Below are positions 16,132 to 24,975 of a stretch of DNA of 37,812 nucleotides, in pieces. The notes under the pieces are model-generated. The model did no database searches, was not told the origin of the DNA, and saw only the letters and a list, made by a program, of their open reading frames with translations. Both the position numbers and the translations under genes were made by a program. Where the stretch lies: the NCBI GenBank assembly GCA_945893075.1, contig CAMDDX010000025.1, forward strand, positions 1 through 37,812, written 5' to 3'. The number at the start of each line of letters is the position of its first letter. Within the stretch, counting starts at the first letter, position 1. Source of the stretch: Planctomyces sp. SH-PL62. Its GTDB lineage: Bacteria; Planctomycetota; Planctomycetia; Planctomycetales; Planctomycetaceae.

Positions 16132-19100
16132 ATGAATCCCATCATCTTCGCTCTGCGTCGTCCGATCACCGTCATGGTTGGGATCATCGCGGTAGTGCTG
16201 ACCGCGTTCGTCGCCGTGCGGCCGAAGGCGTTTGATGCCGTGCTGGCGAAAGTCGGTATCGAACTGCCGCTCAAGCGGATGCCGATCGACATCTTTCCCG
16301 CGCTGAACCTACCGGTGATCTACGTCTGCCAGCCGTATGGCGGCATGGACCCGGCTCAGATGGAAGGGCTGCTGACCAATTACTACGAGTACCATTTTCT
16401 TTACATCAACGGCATTCATCACGTCGAGAGCCGCAACGTCCAAGGGACGGCGTTGATGAAGCTCATGTTCCATCCGGGCACGAACATGGCCCAGGCGATG
16501 GCCGAGACCATCAATTACGTCAACCGCTCGCGAGCCATGATGCCTCCCGGCACCGTCCCGCCATTCGTGATGCGGTTCGATACCGGCAGCGTGCCGGTCG
16601 GCTACCTCGTCTTCTCCTCCGAGACGCGCACGATCGCCGAGATTTCCGACATGGCGCTGATGAAAGTGCGGCCGATGTTCTCCGCGTTGCCGGGTGTGAG
16701 TGCTCCGCCGCCGTTCGGCGGAAGCGCACGCAGCATCGTCGTGCGAGCCGATCCGGATCGCCTGCGAGCTTACGGCATCGCCCCCGACGACGTCGTCAAC
16801 GCGCTGGTGGCCGGCAACACCGTCAGCCCGTCCGGCAATCTGCGAGTCGGTGACAGCTATCCGATGGTCCCGACCAACGCGATGGTCAAAGACATTCGCG
16901 AACTCGGCAACATCCCAATCAAGGTCGGCGGCAGTCTCGGTCGGGAGACCGGACTGAGCGCTGGCGGAGCCGCCGCGATCGGCAGTGCGAGCACTGTCTA
17001 CCTGCGCGACATCGGCGTCATCGAAGACGCGGCCGACATCACGACCGGCTACTCGCTCGTCAACGGCCGCCGAGCCGTTTACATCCTCGCCACCAAACGG
17101 GCCGACGCTTCCACCATGAGCGTCATCGACGAAATCAAAGCCGCGATGCCCAGGTTCCGTGCCGAGGTTCCGCCCGACATCAACGTCTCGTTCGAGTTCG
17201 ATCAATCGCCGTATGTGACACGCGCCATCAACAGCCTCGCCACCGAAGGAGCGTTGGGAGCGATCCTCACCGGCCTGATGGTGCTCGTCTTCCTGCGCGA
17301 CTGGAGAAGCGCACTCGTCGTCGTGCTCAACATCCCGCTGGCGATTGCCGCCTCGATCGTCGGCCTGTGGCTCTGCGGCCAGACAATCAACCTGATGACC
17401 CTCGGTGGCCTCGCGCTGGCAGTCGGCATCCTGGTCGATGAGGCGACCGTCGAGATCGAAAACATCCATACGCAGATGCGGCACACAAACTCGATCGCCT
17501 GGGCCGTGCGGCTGGGCAACGCTCAAACCGCGATTCCGCGCTTGCTGGCGATGCTCTGCATCCTGGCCGTCTTCGTGCCGAGCTTCTTCATGCAAGGAGC
17601 CGCCCGCGAACTGTTCGTCCCGCTTTCGCTGGCGGTCGGCTTCTCGATGATCGCGTCCTACATCCTGTCGAGCACCTTCGTGCCAGTGGTCTCGACGTGG
17701 CTGTTGCGGACTTTGGAGTGCGGGGTGTCAGCCCCGCTTTTGCACGCATCGAAAGAATCCAAAGCGGGGCTGACACCCCGCACTCCAAAGTATGAACGCC
17801 TCGTCTCCCTTTTCGTCCGCCTGCGTTGGCTTGTCGTCCCCGCGTATCTGGCTGGCTGCGGAGTGACGCTCTTCTGGGCCAGTGGTCGGCTGGGCGTCGA
17901 GATCTTTCCAACCGTCGATGCCGGCGAATTTCGTTTGAGATTTCGCGCTTCCGACGGCACGCACATCGACAAGACCGAACAGATCGCGCTCGACATTCTC
18001 GACACTGTGAAGCAAAAGGTCGGCGAGAAGAACGTCGCGTTGACGCTCGGCTACATCGGCACCGTGCCGGCGAGTTTTCCGATCAATTCCGTCTATCACT
18101 TCTCGCGTGGGCCGGAAGAAGGGTTGTTGCGGATCGCCCTCAAACCGAACTCCGGCATCAGCACCGAGGCGATGAAAGAAGAACTTCGCAGTGAGTTTCG
18201 CAGCCGCTTCCCCAACGTGCGATTCTCGTTCGAGCCAGCCGACATCATCAGCGAAGTGATGAGCTTCGGCTCGGCAACGCCGATTGAGATCGCCGCACGC
18301 GGCGGCAATCTCGCCGAGAACCGCGAGTACATCGGCAAGGTTCAAGCCGCGCTCAGCAAGCTGCCGGCGATCCGAGACATGCAAGTTGCGCAGTCGCTCG
18401 ACTACCCGACCGTCGAGATCAAAGTCGATCGCGAGAAAGCCGGGATGAGCGGCACGACGATGTCGCAAGTCACTCGTTCGGTAGTCACCGCCACGTCGTC
18501 GAGCCGTTTTGTCGTGCCGAATTACTGGCCCGATCCGAAGACCGGCATTGGCTATCAAGTGCAGGTCGAAATCCCGCAACCGCAACTCGACAGTGTCGAA
18601 GACCTCGGAGCTGTCCCGATTCAACGTGGCAGCGGAAGCCACGCCGGCCAATCACTGTTGCTGCGCGATGTCGCCTCGCTCACGAACGCCACGACCCCCG
18701 GCGAATACGACCGCTACAACATGAAACGGGAGATCAGCCTCACCGCCAACATCGTCGGCGATGATCTCGGTGCCGTCTCGCAACAGATCACACACGCGCT
18801 TCACGCCGTCGCTCTGCAAGACGCCGAAGAGAAAGCGCTGACTCACAAAGAAGCCCAAGAAAAAGCCAAAGCTGCTGGTCTCACCGCGCCTGTTCCGAAG
18901 CCTGCGGTGATCCATCACGAACTCCGCGGCCAAATCCCGCCGCTGCGAGCGATCATGAACGGACTCGGCATTGGCCTGCTGCTGGCGGTGCTCGTGATCT
19001 TCCTGATTCTGTCCGCCAACTTTCAGAGCTGGCGATTGGCATTCGTGACGGTCTCAACCGCACCCGCCGTGATCACCGGCGTCGCGCTGTCGCTGCTACT

Positions 19101-19518
19101 GACCGGCAGCACGCTCAACATCCAAAGCTTCATTGGCGCGATCATGAGCCTCGGCGTCGCGATGGCCAACGCGATCCTGCTGGTGACGTTTGCGGAACAA
19201 CGCCGCCGCGAGTCGGTCAATTCACGCGATGCCGCCGTTTACGGCGCGGCCTCGCGTCTGCGAGCGATCGCGATGACCAGCGCCGCCATGCTGGCCGGCA
19301 TGTTGCCGCTGGCTCTCGGCCTCGGCGAATCCGGGCAGCAAACCGCACCGCTCGGACGAGCCGTCATGGGCGGACTGCTTGCCGCGACGTTCGCAACGCT
19401 GCTGATCCTGCCTGCCATCTTTGCGATTGTGCAATCGCGTGCCGGCATCAAGTCAGCGTCGCTCGACCCCGAAGACCCAGAGAGTGCTCACTTCGGAGTG
19501 GTCTCGATTTCCGATTAA
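16132..19518 (+). CDS. RND efflux transporter permease (HAE1/AcrB-like)
   Basis: This protein of about 1128 residues begins naturally at MNPIIFALRRPITVMVG; a TTG at 16096 is less likely. It has the duplicated RND plan: a first helix, a large periplasmic region (PYGGMDPAQMEG, PPPFGGSARSIVVRADPDRLRAYG), then helices 2-6 with GQTINLMTLGGLALAVG followed by VDEATVEIENIH near residues 416-446, where the Asp is the proton-relay position, and a second copy ending with AMANAILLVTFAEQRRR. It should pump substrates by proton antiport together with the adaptor and TolC genes downstream. A perfect 30-bp inverted repeat is embedded in frame between the two halves (17711-17790), adding about 27 residues in the cytoplasmic linker. 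A PIN-toxin pair separates it from the adaptor gene. Confidence 0.95.
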   Translation: MNPIIFALRRPITVMVGIIAVVLTAFVAVRPKAFDAVLAKVGIELPLKRMPIDIFPALNLPVIYVCQPYGGMDPAQMEGLLTNYYEYHFLYINGIHHVESRNVQGTALMKLMFHPGTNMAQAMAETINYVNRSRAMMPPGTVPPFVMRFDTGSVPVGYLVFSSETRTIAEISDMALMKVRPMFSALPGVSAPPPFGGSARSIVVRADPDRLRAYGIAPDDVVNALVAGNTVSPSGNLRVGDSYPMVPTNAMVKDIRELGNIPIKVGGSLGRETGLSAGGAAAIGSASTVYLRDIGVIEDAADITTGYSLVNGRRAVYILATKRADASTMSVIDEIKAAMPRFRAEVPPDINVSFEFDQSPYVTRAINSLATEGALGAILTGLMVLVFLRDWRSALVVVLNIPLAIAASIVGLWLCGQTINLMTLGGLALAVGILVDEATVEIENIHTQMRHTNSIAWAVRLGNAQTAIPRLLAMLCILAVFVPSFFMQGAARELFVPLSLAVGFSMIASYILSSTFVPVVSTWLLRTLECGVSAPLLHASKESKAGLTPRTPKYERLVSLFVRLRWLVVPAYLAGCGVTLFWASGRLGVEIFPTVDAGEFRLRFRASDGTHIDKTEQIALDILDTVKQKVGEKNVALTLGYIGTVPASFPINSVYHFSRGPEEGLLRIALKPNSGISTEAMKEELRSEFRSRFPNVRFSFEPADIISEVMSFGSATPIEIAARGGNLAENREYIGKVQAALSKLPAIRDMQVAQSLDYPTVEIKVDREKAGMSGTTMSQVTRSVVTATSSSRFVVPNYWPDPKTGIGYQVQVEIPQPQLDSVEDLGAVPIQRGSGSHAGQSLLLRDVASLTNATTPGEYDRYNMKREISLTANIVGDDLGAVSQQITHALHAVALQDAEEKALTHKEAQEKAKAAGLTAPVPKPAVIHHELRGQIPPLRAIMNGLGIGLLLAVLVIFLILSANFQSWRLAFVTVSTAPAVITGVALSLLLTGSTLNIQSFIGAIMSLGVAMANAILLVTFAEQRRRESVNSRDAAVYGAASRLRAIAMTSAAMLAGMLPLALGLGESGQQTAPLGRAVMGGLLAATFATLLILPAIFAIVQSRAGIKSASLDPEDPESAHFGVVSISD
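17711..17790. repeat. Perfect 30-bp inverted repeat inside the RND permease reading frame
   Basis: Arms 17711-17740 and 17761-17790 are perfectly complementary around a 20-base loop. The gene reads through it as RTLECGVSAPLLHASKESK followed by AGLTPRTPKYERL, with no stop or frameshift. The position is the cytoplasmic stretch linking helix 6 to helix 7 of the pump, a loop that tolerates insertions. Confidence 0.93.
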
Positions 19519-19572
19519 ACATTCTTAGAATTCGCGCTTGGCGGCGACACAATGCACTCTTGAGACAAAATC

Positions 19573-19833
19573 ATGCGTAAGCCAACCATTGAACAACGAC
19601 TGGAAGCGTTGGAGGCACAGGTCGCCAAGCTGACCAACTCTCAAGGAACGGAGCCTGCGCCACGAGCCAAAGACTGGCGACGAACGATCGGCATCTTTAC
19701 CGGTACCGGTATGAAGGAAGTCTTCGACGAGGCGCTGAAAATTCGTCAGGCGGATCGCGAAAAGTTCTACCGTGCGGAAGAGCGACGTAAGCAACGTCAG
19801 AAGGCTCGGAAGACATCGCGAGCCAAGTCATGA
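19573..19833 (+). CDS. Putative antitoxin of the PIN-toxin pair
   Basis: This 86-residue, strongly charged protein has a coiled-coil start (TIEQRLEALEAQVAKLTN) and a basic Lys/Arg-rich end (RRKQRQKARKTSRAKS). It shows no AbrB, RHH or Phd motif that I can recognise. It precedes a PIN-domain gene with a four-base ATGA overlap, the classical order of VapB before VapC, so antitoxin is the most likely role. Its lack of a standard DNA-binding fold is the weak point. No clear SD was seen. Confidence 0.6.
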   Translation: MRKPTIEQRLEALEAQVAKLTNSQGTEPAPRAKDWRRTIGIFTGTGMKEVFDEALKIRQADREKFYRAEERRKQRQKARKTSRAKS

Positions 19834-20252
19834 TCTTGTTGGACACCGATCACCTGTCGGTCGTCACGGATCGGCGTGATAAGGGGCATGCGGAATTGCT
19901 GGTACGCCTGAGCCGCGATCTCGACGAACCTTTCCTGCCGGTGGTGGCGGTCGAAGAACAACTGCAAGGATGGCTGTCGAAGATTCGCCGCCAACGCGAT
20001 GTCGAACAGCAGCTTGACGCCTACGATCGGCTGGTGGCATTGATCGAGATGCTCGTGGATTGGCCGATCGTTCGTTGGACGAAGCCTGCTGCTGAGAAAT
20101 TCAAAGAACTACGTCGTGCCGGAGTGCGGATTGGGCCCAACGATTTGAAGATTGCGTCACTTGCGATCACGAACGACGCTCTGCTGTTGACTCGCAACGC
20201 CCGCGACTTTTCGCGGGTTCCGGGATTGCGATTTGAAAACTGGTTGGAATAA
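19830..20252 (+). CDS. vapC: PIN domain ribonuclease toxin (VapC-type)
   Basis: This 140-residue protein has the PIN acidic residues in the family order: D5 and D7 (LLDTDHLSVV), E42/E43 (VAVEEQLQGW), D105 (IGPNDLKIASLAI) and D126 (LLLTRNARDFSRVPG), ending with the usual hydrophobic strand FENWLE. VapC toxins are Mg-dependent RNases that cut tRNA or other RNAs unless held by VapB. Its start overlaps the stop of the upstream small gene. It ends 11 bases before the efflux adaptor gene, so it may be co-transcribed with the pump. Confidence 0.88.
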   Translation: MILLDTDHLSVVTDRRDKGHAELLVRLSRDLDEPFLPVVAVEEQLQGWLSKIRRQRDVEQQLDAYDRLVALIEMLVDWPIVRWTKPAAEKFKELRRAGVRIGPNDLKIASLAITNDALLLTRNARDFSRVPGLRFENWLE

Positions 20253-20263
20253 GGATCATCGAC

Positions 20264-21628
20264 ATGCGCGGCCTTGTGTGGTGTCTCAGTTTGTGTGCGA
20301 TCGCCGCAATCTGCGGCTGCAATCAACCGGCAGCGACATCAACGCCATCGGCCACCGAGCCGGCTCATGGTGTCATGCGAGTCACGCCGATCAAGCCGGC
20401 TCGCAAGACGCTCGTCCGGGTCACCGAGCAACCGGGGCAGATCGAGGCGTTTGAGGAGACGGCGATTCATGCCAAGCTCGCCGGGTTCGTCAAAAAAGTG
20501 CATGTCGATATCGGCGATCAAGTCACGGGGCCGTCGCGAGTCAGCACCGATCAACGCGTGCAGCCCGGACAAATCCTTGCCGAGTTGGAGATGCCGGAAC
20601 TCGATGCCGAGTTGACGCAGAAGCAAGCCCTCGTCGCGCAGGCGGCGGCCGAGGTCACGCAGTCGCAAGCGGCCATCAAGGTCGCGATGTCCGCGAAGAC
20701 GTCGGCCGAGGCACTGGTCGCGGAAGCTCGCGCATCCATCGAGCGGGCCGACGCCATGTACGAGCGCTGGAAGTCTGAGTTCGAGCGTGTTCGCGAACTC
20801 GTCGCGAAGCAGGCAGTCGCGCAGAAAGTCGCCGACGAAACCGAGCAGCAATTCAAAGCGGCCGATGCCGCGCGGCGCGAGATCGCTGCCAAGATCAAAT
20901 CGGTCCAAGCCAAGCTCAGCGAATCTGCCGCCAACATTGAGAAGGCGGATGCGGACCTCGTCGCCGCGCAATCGAAGCACAAGGTCGCCGAAGCCGACGA
21001 ACAAAAAACGCGCGCGTTACTCAGCTACGCAACGCTGCGAGCGCCATTCGACGGAGTCATCACCGAGCGGCATCTCGACACCGGTCATCTCGTGCAACCC
21101 AGTGGTGCGACTGGCAAGCCGTTGTTCGTCGTTGTGCGCGCCGACACGGTGCGTATCTTCCTGGACGTCCCAGAAGCCGACGCCGCGTTCATCGCAACGG
21201 ACAGTCCCGCGAAGATCAAAGTCCCGTCTCTTTCGGCCGCGTCATTCGATGGAAAAGTGGCGCGGACTTCGTGGACGTTGCAATCCACATCGCGCACGAT
21301 GCGAACCGAGATCGACGTTCCCAATCCCAACGGCCGCCTGCGCCCCGGCATGTACGCCACCGCTGAGATCGAAGTCGCTCGCCGACCTGACGCACTGTCG
21401 CTGCCGAAGTCGGCGATCCTTAAGCAGGGAGCCGAGTCGTTCTGCTTGAGCATCTCGGCCGAGAACAAGATCGTGAGACTCCCGATCAAGACCGGCATCG
21501 TGGCTGTCACGCCCACCGGCACCGACATCGAAATCCTCTCCGGCCTGGCCGGTGACGAATCGCTGATCGGCGCGAATCTCGCTGCTTACAAGGATGGCCA
21601 AGCGGTCGAAGTCATCGTTGCCAAATAG
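20264..21628 (+). CDS. RND efflux periplasmic adaptor (membrane fusion protein), lipoprotein
   Basis: The protein has 454 residues. The N-terminus is a lipoprotein signal (VWCLSLCAIAAICGCNQP) with a lipobox ending at Cys. The lipoyl/barrel half-motif ETAIHAKLAGFVKKVHVDIG and its counterpart LLSYATLRAPFDGVITERHL flank a long coiled-coil hairpin (about residues 105-245) of Ala/Glu/Lys-rich helices. The beta-barrel and membrane-proximal domains follow. It should link the RND permease to the outer membrane channel; both partners are in this run. It follows the PIN toxin by 11 bases. Function is firm at family level. Confidence 0.93.
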   Translation: MRGLVWCLSLCAIAAICGCNQPAATSTPSATEPAHGVMRVTPIKPARKTLVRVTEQPGQIEAFEETAIHAKLAGFVKKVHVDIGDQVTGPSRVSTDQRVQPGQILAELEMPELDAELTQKQALVAQAAAEVTQSQAAIKVAMSAKTSAEALVAEARASIERADAMYERWKSEFERVRELVAKQAVAQKVADETEQQFKAADAARREIAAKIKSVQAKLSESAANIEKADADLVAAQSKHKVAEADEQKTRALLSYATLRAPFDGVITERHLDTGHLVQPSGATGKPLFVVVRADTVRIFLDVPEADAAFIATDSPAKIKVPSLSAASFDGKVARTSWTLQSTSRTMRTEIDVPNPNGRLRPGMYATAEIEVARRPDALSLPKSAILKQGAESFCLSISAENKIVRLPIKTGIVAVTPTGTDIEILSGLAGDESLIGANLAAYKDGQAVEVIVAK

Positions 21629-21933
21629 CCGTGGATGATTCGGCGCGAACCATTCCTCTGGCCCCATTCCTCTGCCGCAGTCTTTTCGGCAGAGGAATGG
21701 GGCCAGAGGAATTGGCTTCGGACCGCAAACTCAGCGGAAGCTGACAAGTCTGCCCGGCTTTCGTGACTGACACGACTGTTGTGAAAGGCAACTTCGGGAC
21801 TGGCGGAATCCTGCACACGGTCCACGCAGCTTGCCGATCCCGAACTCGCGGCCTTGTGCCTTGTCGCCTGCGGAACGGATTCCGCGCTCGGTATCGGCAA
21901 AAGCTGCCGCCGCGTTAGGGAGGACGCTGATTC
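21629..21933. other. 305-bp spacer between adaptor and TolC genes
   Basis: No convincing gene. It contains a long hairpin near its left end (21652-21712); the rest is ordinary GC-rich sequence with no motif I recognise. A GGGAGG sequence at its right end is the likely ribosome binding site of the TolC gene. Confidence 0.5.
21652..21712. repeat. Perfect 26-bp inverted repeat, ATTCCTCTGGCCCC family
   Basis: Arms 21652-21677 and 21687-21712 are perfectly complementary around a nine-base loop, and each contains ATTCCTCTG twice. It begins 24 bases after the adaptor stop. There is no T-run after the right arm, so it is not a standard terminator, though it could stabilise mRNA ends. Confidence 0.9.
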
Positions 21934-23526
21934 GTGATCGCCACGCTGCGACAACTGGGCTTTATGAGTGGCTGTGGTCTGCTGGCCATCGTTGTTGGCT
22001 GTGCGACGACGCCCACGGCCGAGGTTCGTCAGATCCGCCCGCATCCGGTTGCCACCAAACCGAGTGCCGATTCCAAAATTGCTCCGCGGCCGAATGGCAT
22101 GGTTCACGTCGCTCGTGGCGAATACTCAGAAGTGGTCAACGTGATTCAGCCAGCCACGTTCGTGATCGACGTGGATGTGCCTTCCAAGCCGGCAACGAAC
22201 GACGCAACTTTGGCGACAAGTACGCCAACTGCTCCAACGGGTTTTGCCCTCGACCTTGCGTCAGCGATGCAGCTTGCCGCCGGTCAGAATCCCAACGTCG
22301 CGTTTGCTCGCGAACGGATCAATGAAGCCTACGCTCAGCACGCGCGGGCCGAAGCGTTGTGGTTGCCGTCGATCCGAGCCGGTGCCAACTGGAACAAGCA
22401 CGAAGGCCGGATTCAGAATGTGGAAGGGGACATCTTCAGCACGAGTCGCAACGCGGGCTTCGCGGGCCTCGGAGCCAACGCGGTGGGAGCCGGCTCGCCG
22501 ACGGTGCCGGGAATCATGGCCTCGTTTCATCTGGCCGACGCGATTCATCAACCGAACATCACCGAGCACGCCGCCGCCTCACGCCAGTATTCCGCAACCG
22601 TTGCCGAGCAAGACGCGATGCTCGCCGCCGCGATCGGATACCTGGAACTCTTGCGAGCCAATCAGGAACTGGCGATCGCTCGTGACATCGAACATCACGC
22701 GAACAAGTTGGTCGAAGTGACCAAAGCGTATGCCGACATCGGCCAGGGGTTAGCCGCCGATCACGACCGTGCCCGCGCGGAACTCGCCGTGCGACGCAAC
22801 GACGCGGTTCGAGCGGAAGAGGCGGTGCAAGTCGCCTCCGCTCGACTCGCCCAATTGCTGCACATCGACCCGACGGTGGAATTGCTGCCGACCGAAACGA
22901 CCGTCGTCCCGATGTCGCTTCAAAGTCCGGGAGGTTCGATTCAGGAACTGGTCGCAGAAGGTTTATCGCACCGTGCGGAGATCTGCGAGCAACAACAACT
23001 CGTCGCCGAAGCGTGCGCACGGTTGAAGCGCGAGCAACACGCACCGCTGTTGCCGAGCGTGTTGCTGGGTGTCAGCTACGGTGGATTTGGAGGAGGACTC
23101 GGCGACAACTTCCGACGTTTCGATCAGCGTCTGGATGCCGATGCCATCGCCTATTGGGAAGTCCGCAATCTCGGCCTGGGTGAGAAGGCCGCGCGAGCGG
23201 AAGCAACCTCGCGTGTGAATCAAGCTCGCTGGCGCGAGATCGCGACGCTCGACCGCATCGCCCGCGAAGTGGTCGAGGCTCACGTTCAAATCACGGCGCG
23301 ACAGAGACAAGTCAGCGTCGCCGAAGAGGGCATCCATGCGGCCGCCAGTTCGTTCGAGCGAAACTCGGAACGCATCCGCAACGCTCAGGGCTTGCCGCTG
23401 GAGACGCTGCAATCGTTGCAAGCGCTCGCTCAAGCCCGCCGCGAATATCTGCGAGCGGTCAACGACTACAACGTCGCTCAGTTTCAGTTGCAACGAGCGA
23501 TCGGCTGGTCGCAAGTCACTCCGTAA
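21934..23526 (+). CDS. TolC-family outer membrane efflux protein
   Basis: This 530-residue protein begins with a GTG; a GGGAGG ten bases upstream supports it. The leader (LRQLGFMSGCGLLAIVVGC) ends in a lipobox-type Cys. The TolC/OEP fold is seen as two long helical repeats: LDLASAMQLAAGQNPNVAFARE and EQDAMLAAAIGYLELLRANQ in the first half, VNQARWREIATLDRIAREVV and NDYNVAQFQLQRAIG in the second. It should form the outer-membrane channel of the tripartite pump with the permease and adaptor upstream. It is the last gene of the run; its 3' end overlaps the convergent MOSC gene by 11 bases. Confidence 0.92.
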   Translation: MIATLRQLGFMSGCGLLAIVVGCATTPTAEVRQIRPHPVATKPSADSKIAPRPNGMVHVARGEYSEVVNVIQPATFVIDVDVPSKPATNDATLATSTPTAPTGFALDLASAMQLAAGQNPNVAFARERINEAYAQHARAEALWLPSIRAGANWNKHEGRIQNVEGDIFSTSRNAGFAGLGANAVGAGSPTVPGIMASFHLADAIHQPNITEHAAASRQYSATVAEQDAMLAAAIGYLELLRANQELAIARDIEHHANKLVEVTKAYADIGQGLAADHDRARAELAVRRNDAVRAEEAVQVASARLAQLLHIDPTVELLPTETTVVPMSLQSPGGSIQELVAEGLSHRAEICEQQQLVAEACARLKREQHAPLLPSVLLGVSYGGFGGGLGDNFRRFDQRLDADAIAYWEVRNLGLGEKAARAEATSRVNQARWREIATLDRIAREVVEAHVQITARQRQVSVAEEGIHAAASSFERNSERIRNAQGLPLETLQSLQALAQARREYLRAVNDYNVAQFQLQRAIGWSQVTP

Positions 23527-23986
23527 CCGTAACGAGATCACCTCGGCGGATGCGTCCTGGTTCGATCACGATCGCCGTCAATCCACCGAGTCTCGACATG
23601 GCAAGTCGGCCCCCCGCGCCGAGGTTCTCGTCCATGCGCGAACAGGGCGTGCAGGGGCCAGTCCCTTCGAGCAGCGCTTCGCCGATGCGGAAGCGGCGGC
23701 CGATCAGCGGAGCCAGTTCGATGCCGCTCACGACGATGTTGCGGCGGAATAACTCCGGGCTGACGGAGTCTCGGCCGGCGTTGGCCGCGATCACGGCGAA
23801 GTGCTCCGCCTGAATCAGCGAGACTTGTCGCTCGCCCCCTGGCTTTCTCTTCGAGTGATAGTCGCCGTCAACGCCCGTGCCGGCGGCGACCGTGACTTCG
23901 TCTCGCGGTTCAATCGGCTGGCGATTGCCGGGACTGATTCCGATCCATTCGACGCGGGCGGCGGAAATGCTTTGGTGATTGGTCAT
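23516..23986 (-). CDS. MOSC domain protein
   Basis: This 156-residue protein has the MOSC (molybdenum cofactor sulfurase C-terminal) features: a GVDGDYHSKRKPGGERQVSL segment with its basic residues, the GIELAPLIGRRFRIGEALLEG strand and the conserved Cys of GPCTPCSRM. MOSC proteins bind or transfer sulfur, often with molybdenum cofactor. Its ATG lies inside a copy of a repeat (see 23972-24155). It overlaps the 3' end of the TolC gene. The cytoplasmic location is inferred from the lack of a signal peptide. Confidence 0.9.
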   Translation of the reverse strand: MTNHQSISAARVEWIGISPGNRQPIEPRDEVTVAAGTGVDGDYHSKRKPGGERQVSLIQAEHFAVIAANAGRDSVSPELFRRNIVVSGIELAPLIGRRFRIGEALLEGTGPCTPCSRMDENLGAGGRLAMSRLGGLTAIVIEPGRIRRGDLVTVTE

Positions 23987-24155
23987 TGGCTATTGGCTAT
24001 TGATCGTGGAATGTAGAACTCCCCAGGAGTCGTCTGTGCGGCAGAGTTCTCGGAGGGCGTTTCCTTGTGGAGCGATGATTGACAGCGGACTTTGAGATCT
24101 CAAATCTCAAATTTCAAATCACCAACAGCCAATAAACAATCACCAATGACCAATC
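23972..24155. repeat. Inverted pair of CCAAT-rich repeats carrying two divergent start codons
   Basis: The minus strand at 24004-23972 and the plus strand at 24123-24155 share an AGCCAAT..CCAATGACCAATC pattern. In both, the ATG of ATGACCAATC is the start codon, of the MOSC gene on one side and the DUF1445 gene on the other. A second motif, TGAGATCTCAAATCTCAAAT, lies at 24094-24120. The intervening region holds no gene. Confidence 0.7.
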
Positions 24156-24940
24156 CGAAACAACTCACGACTGGAACCGCCGTTCGTTCCGCCTGCCGAA
24201 ACGGTTCCTGGACGGCACCGACCTGCGGGTTGGCCGACGGATTCGCACAAGCGAATTTCGTCGTGCTTCCCAAAGCACTGGCGTTCGACTTCTTGCTGTT
24301 CTGTCAGCGGAATCCAAAGCCTTGCCCGCTCCTCGATGTCACCGAGCCAGGCGATCCGAGACCGCATCATGTCGCACCGGATGCCGACTTGCGGACCGAT
24401 CTGCCGCGCTACCGAGTCTGGCGGAACGGCGAACTGGTCGATGAGCCAAAAGATATTGCTCGGTATTGGCAAGACGACTTCGTGAGCTTCGTCATCGGCT
24501 GTTCGTTCACGTTCGAGTCCGCGATGCTGCGAGCGGGCTTACCGGTCAGACACATTGAACTCGGCGTCAACGTGCCGATGTTTCGGACAAACATCGCGTG
24601 CCGTGCGGCCGGAGTGTTTCATGGACCGCTGGTGGTCTCGATGCGCCCGCTGACTCCGAGTGATGCAGTCCGAGCCGTGCAGATCACGTCGCGATACCCA
24701 TCGGTGCATGGTGCTCCGGTCCACATCGGCGATCCGTCGGCGATCGGCATCGCGGACATTTCACATCCCGACTTCGGCGATGCGGTGCCGATTCACGCCG
24801 GCGAGGTTCCCGTCTTCTGGGCCTGCGGAGTGACGCCTCAAGCAGCGATCATGGCCGCGAAGCCGGCGCTGGTCATCACACACAGCCCCGGCTGCATGTT
24901 CGTGACCGACATCCGCGACGAAGAGTTGGCCGTCGGATAG
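24146..24940 (+). CDS. DUF1445 putative hydro-lyase
   Basis: This 264-residue protein has the DUF1445/PF07286 layout: a short N-terminal segment, [20 protein letters not shown] with conserved Gly/Ala residues, [39 protein letters not shown] with the family Cys, and a C-terminal [17 protein letters not shown] containing another Cys. The domain is used in D-glutamate cyclase, and bacterial members are annotated as putative hydro-lyases; which reaction this one performs is not known. ATG 24146 (MTNPKQL) is favoured over 24092 because the upstream residues come from a repeat. It is divergent from the MOSC gene. Confidence 0.85.
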   Translation: MTNPKQLTTGTAVRSACRNGSWTAPTCGLADGFAQANFVVLPKALAFDFLLFCQRNPKPCPLLDVTEPGDPRPHHVAPDADLRTDLPRYRVWRNGELVDEPKDIARYWQDDFVSFVIGCSFTFESAMLRAGLPVRHIELGVNVPMFRTNIACRAAGVFHGPLVVSMRPLTPSDAVRAVQITSRYPSVHGAPVHIGDPSAIGIADISHPDFGDAVPIHAGEVPVFWACGVTPQAAIMAAKPALVITHSPGCMFVTDIRDEELAVG

Positions 24941-24975
24941 TTTCCTTGTCCGGCCGACCGCCGAGAGCCGTTATC

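Noticed and set aside
16309-17595. 428-codon minus-strand frame over the RND permease
   Set aside because: Antisense shadow of a well-supported RND gene.
17711-17790. Frameshift in the RND gene caused by the palindrome
   Set aside because: The reading frame continues through it and both halves of the pump are intact.
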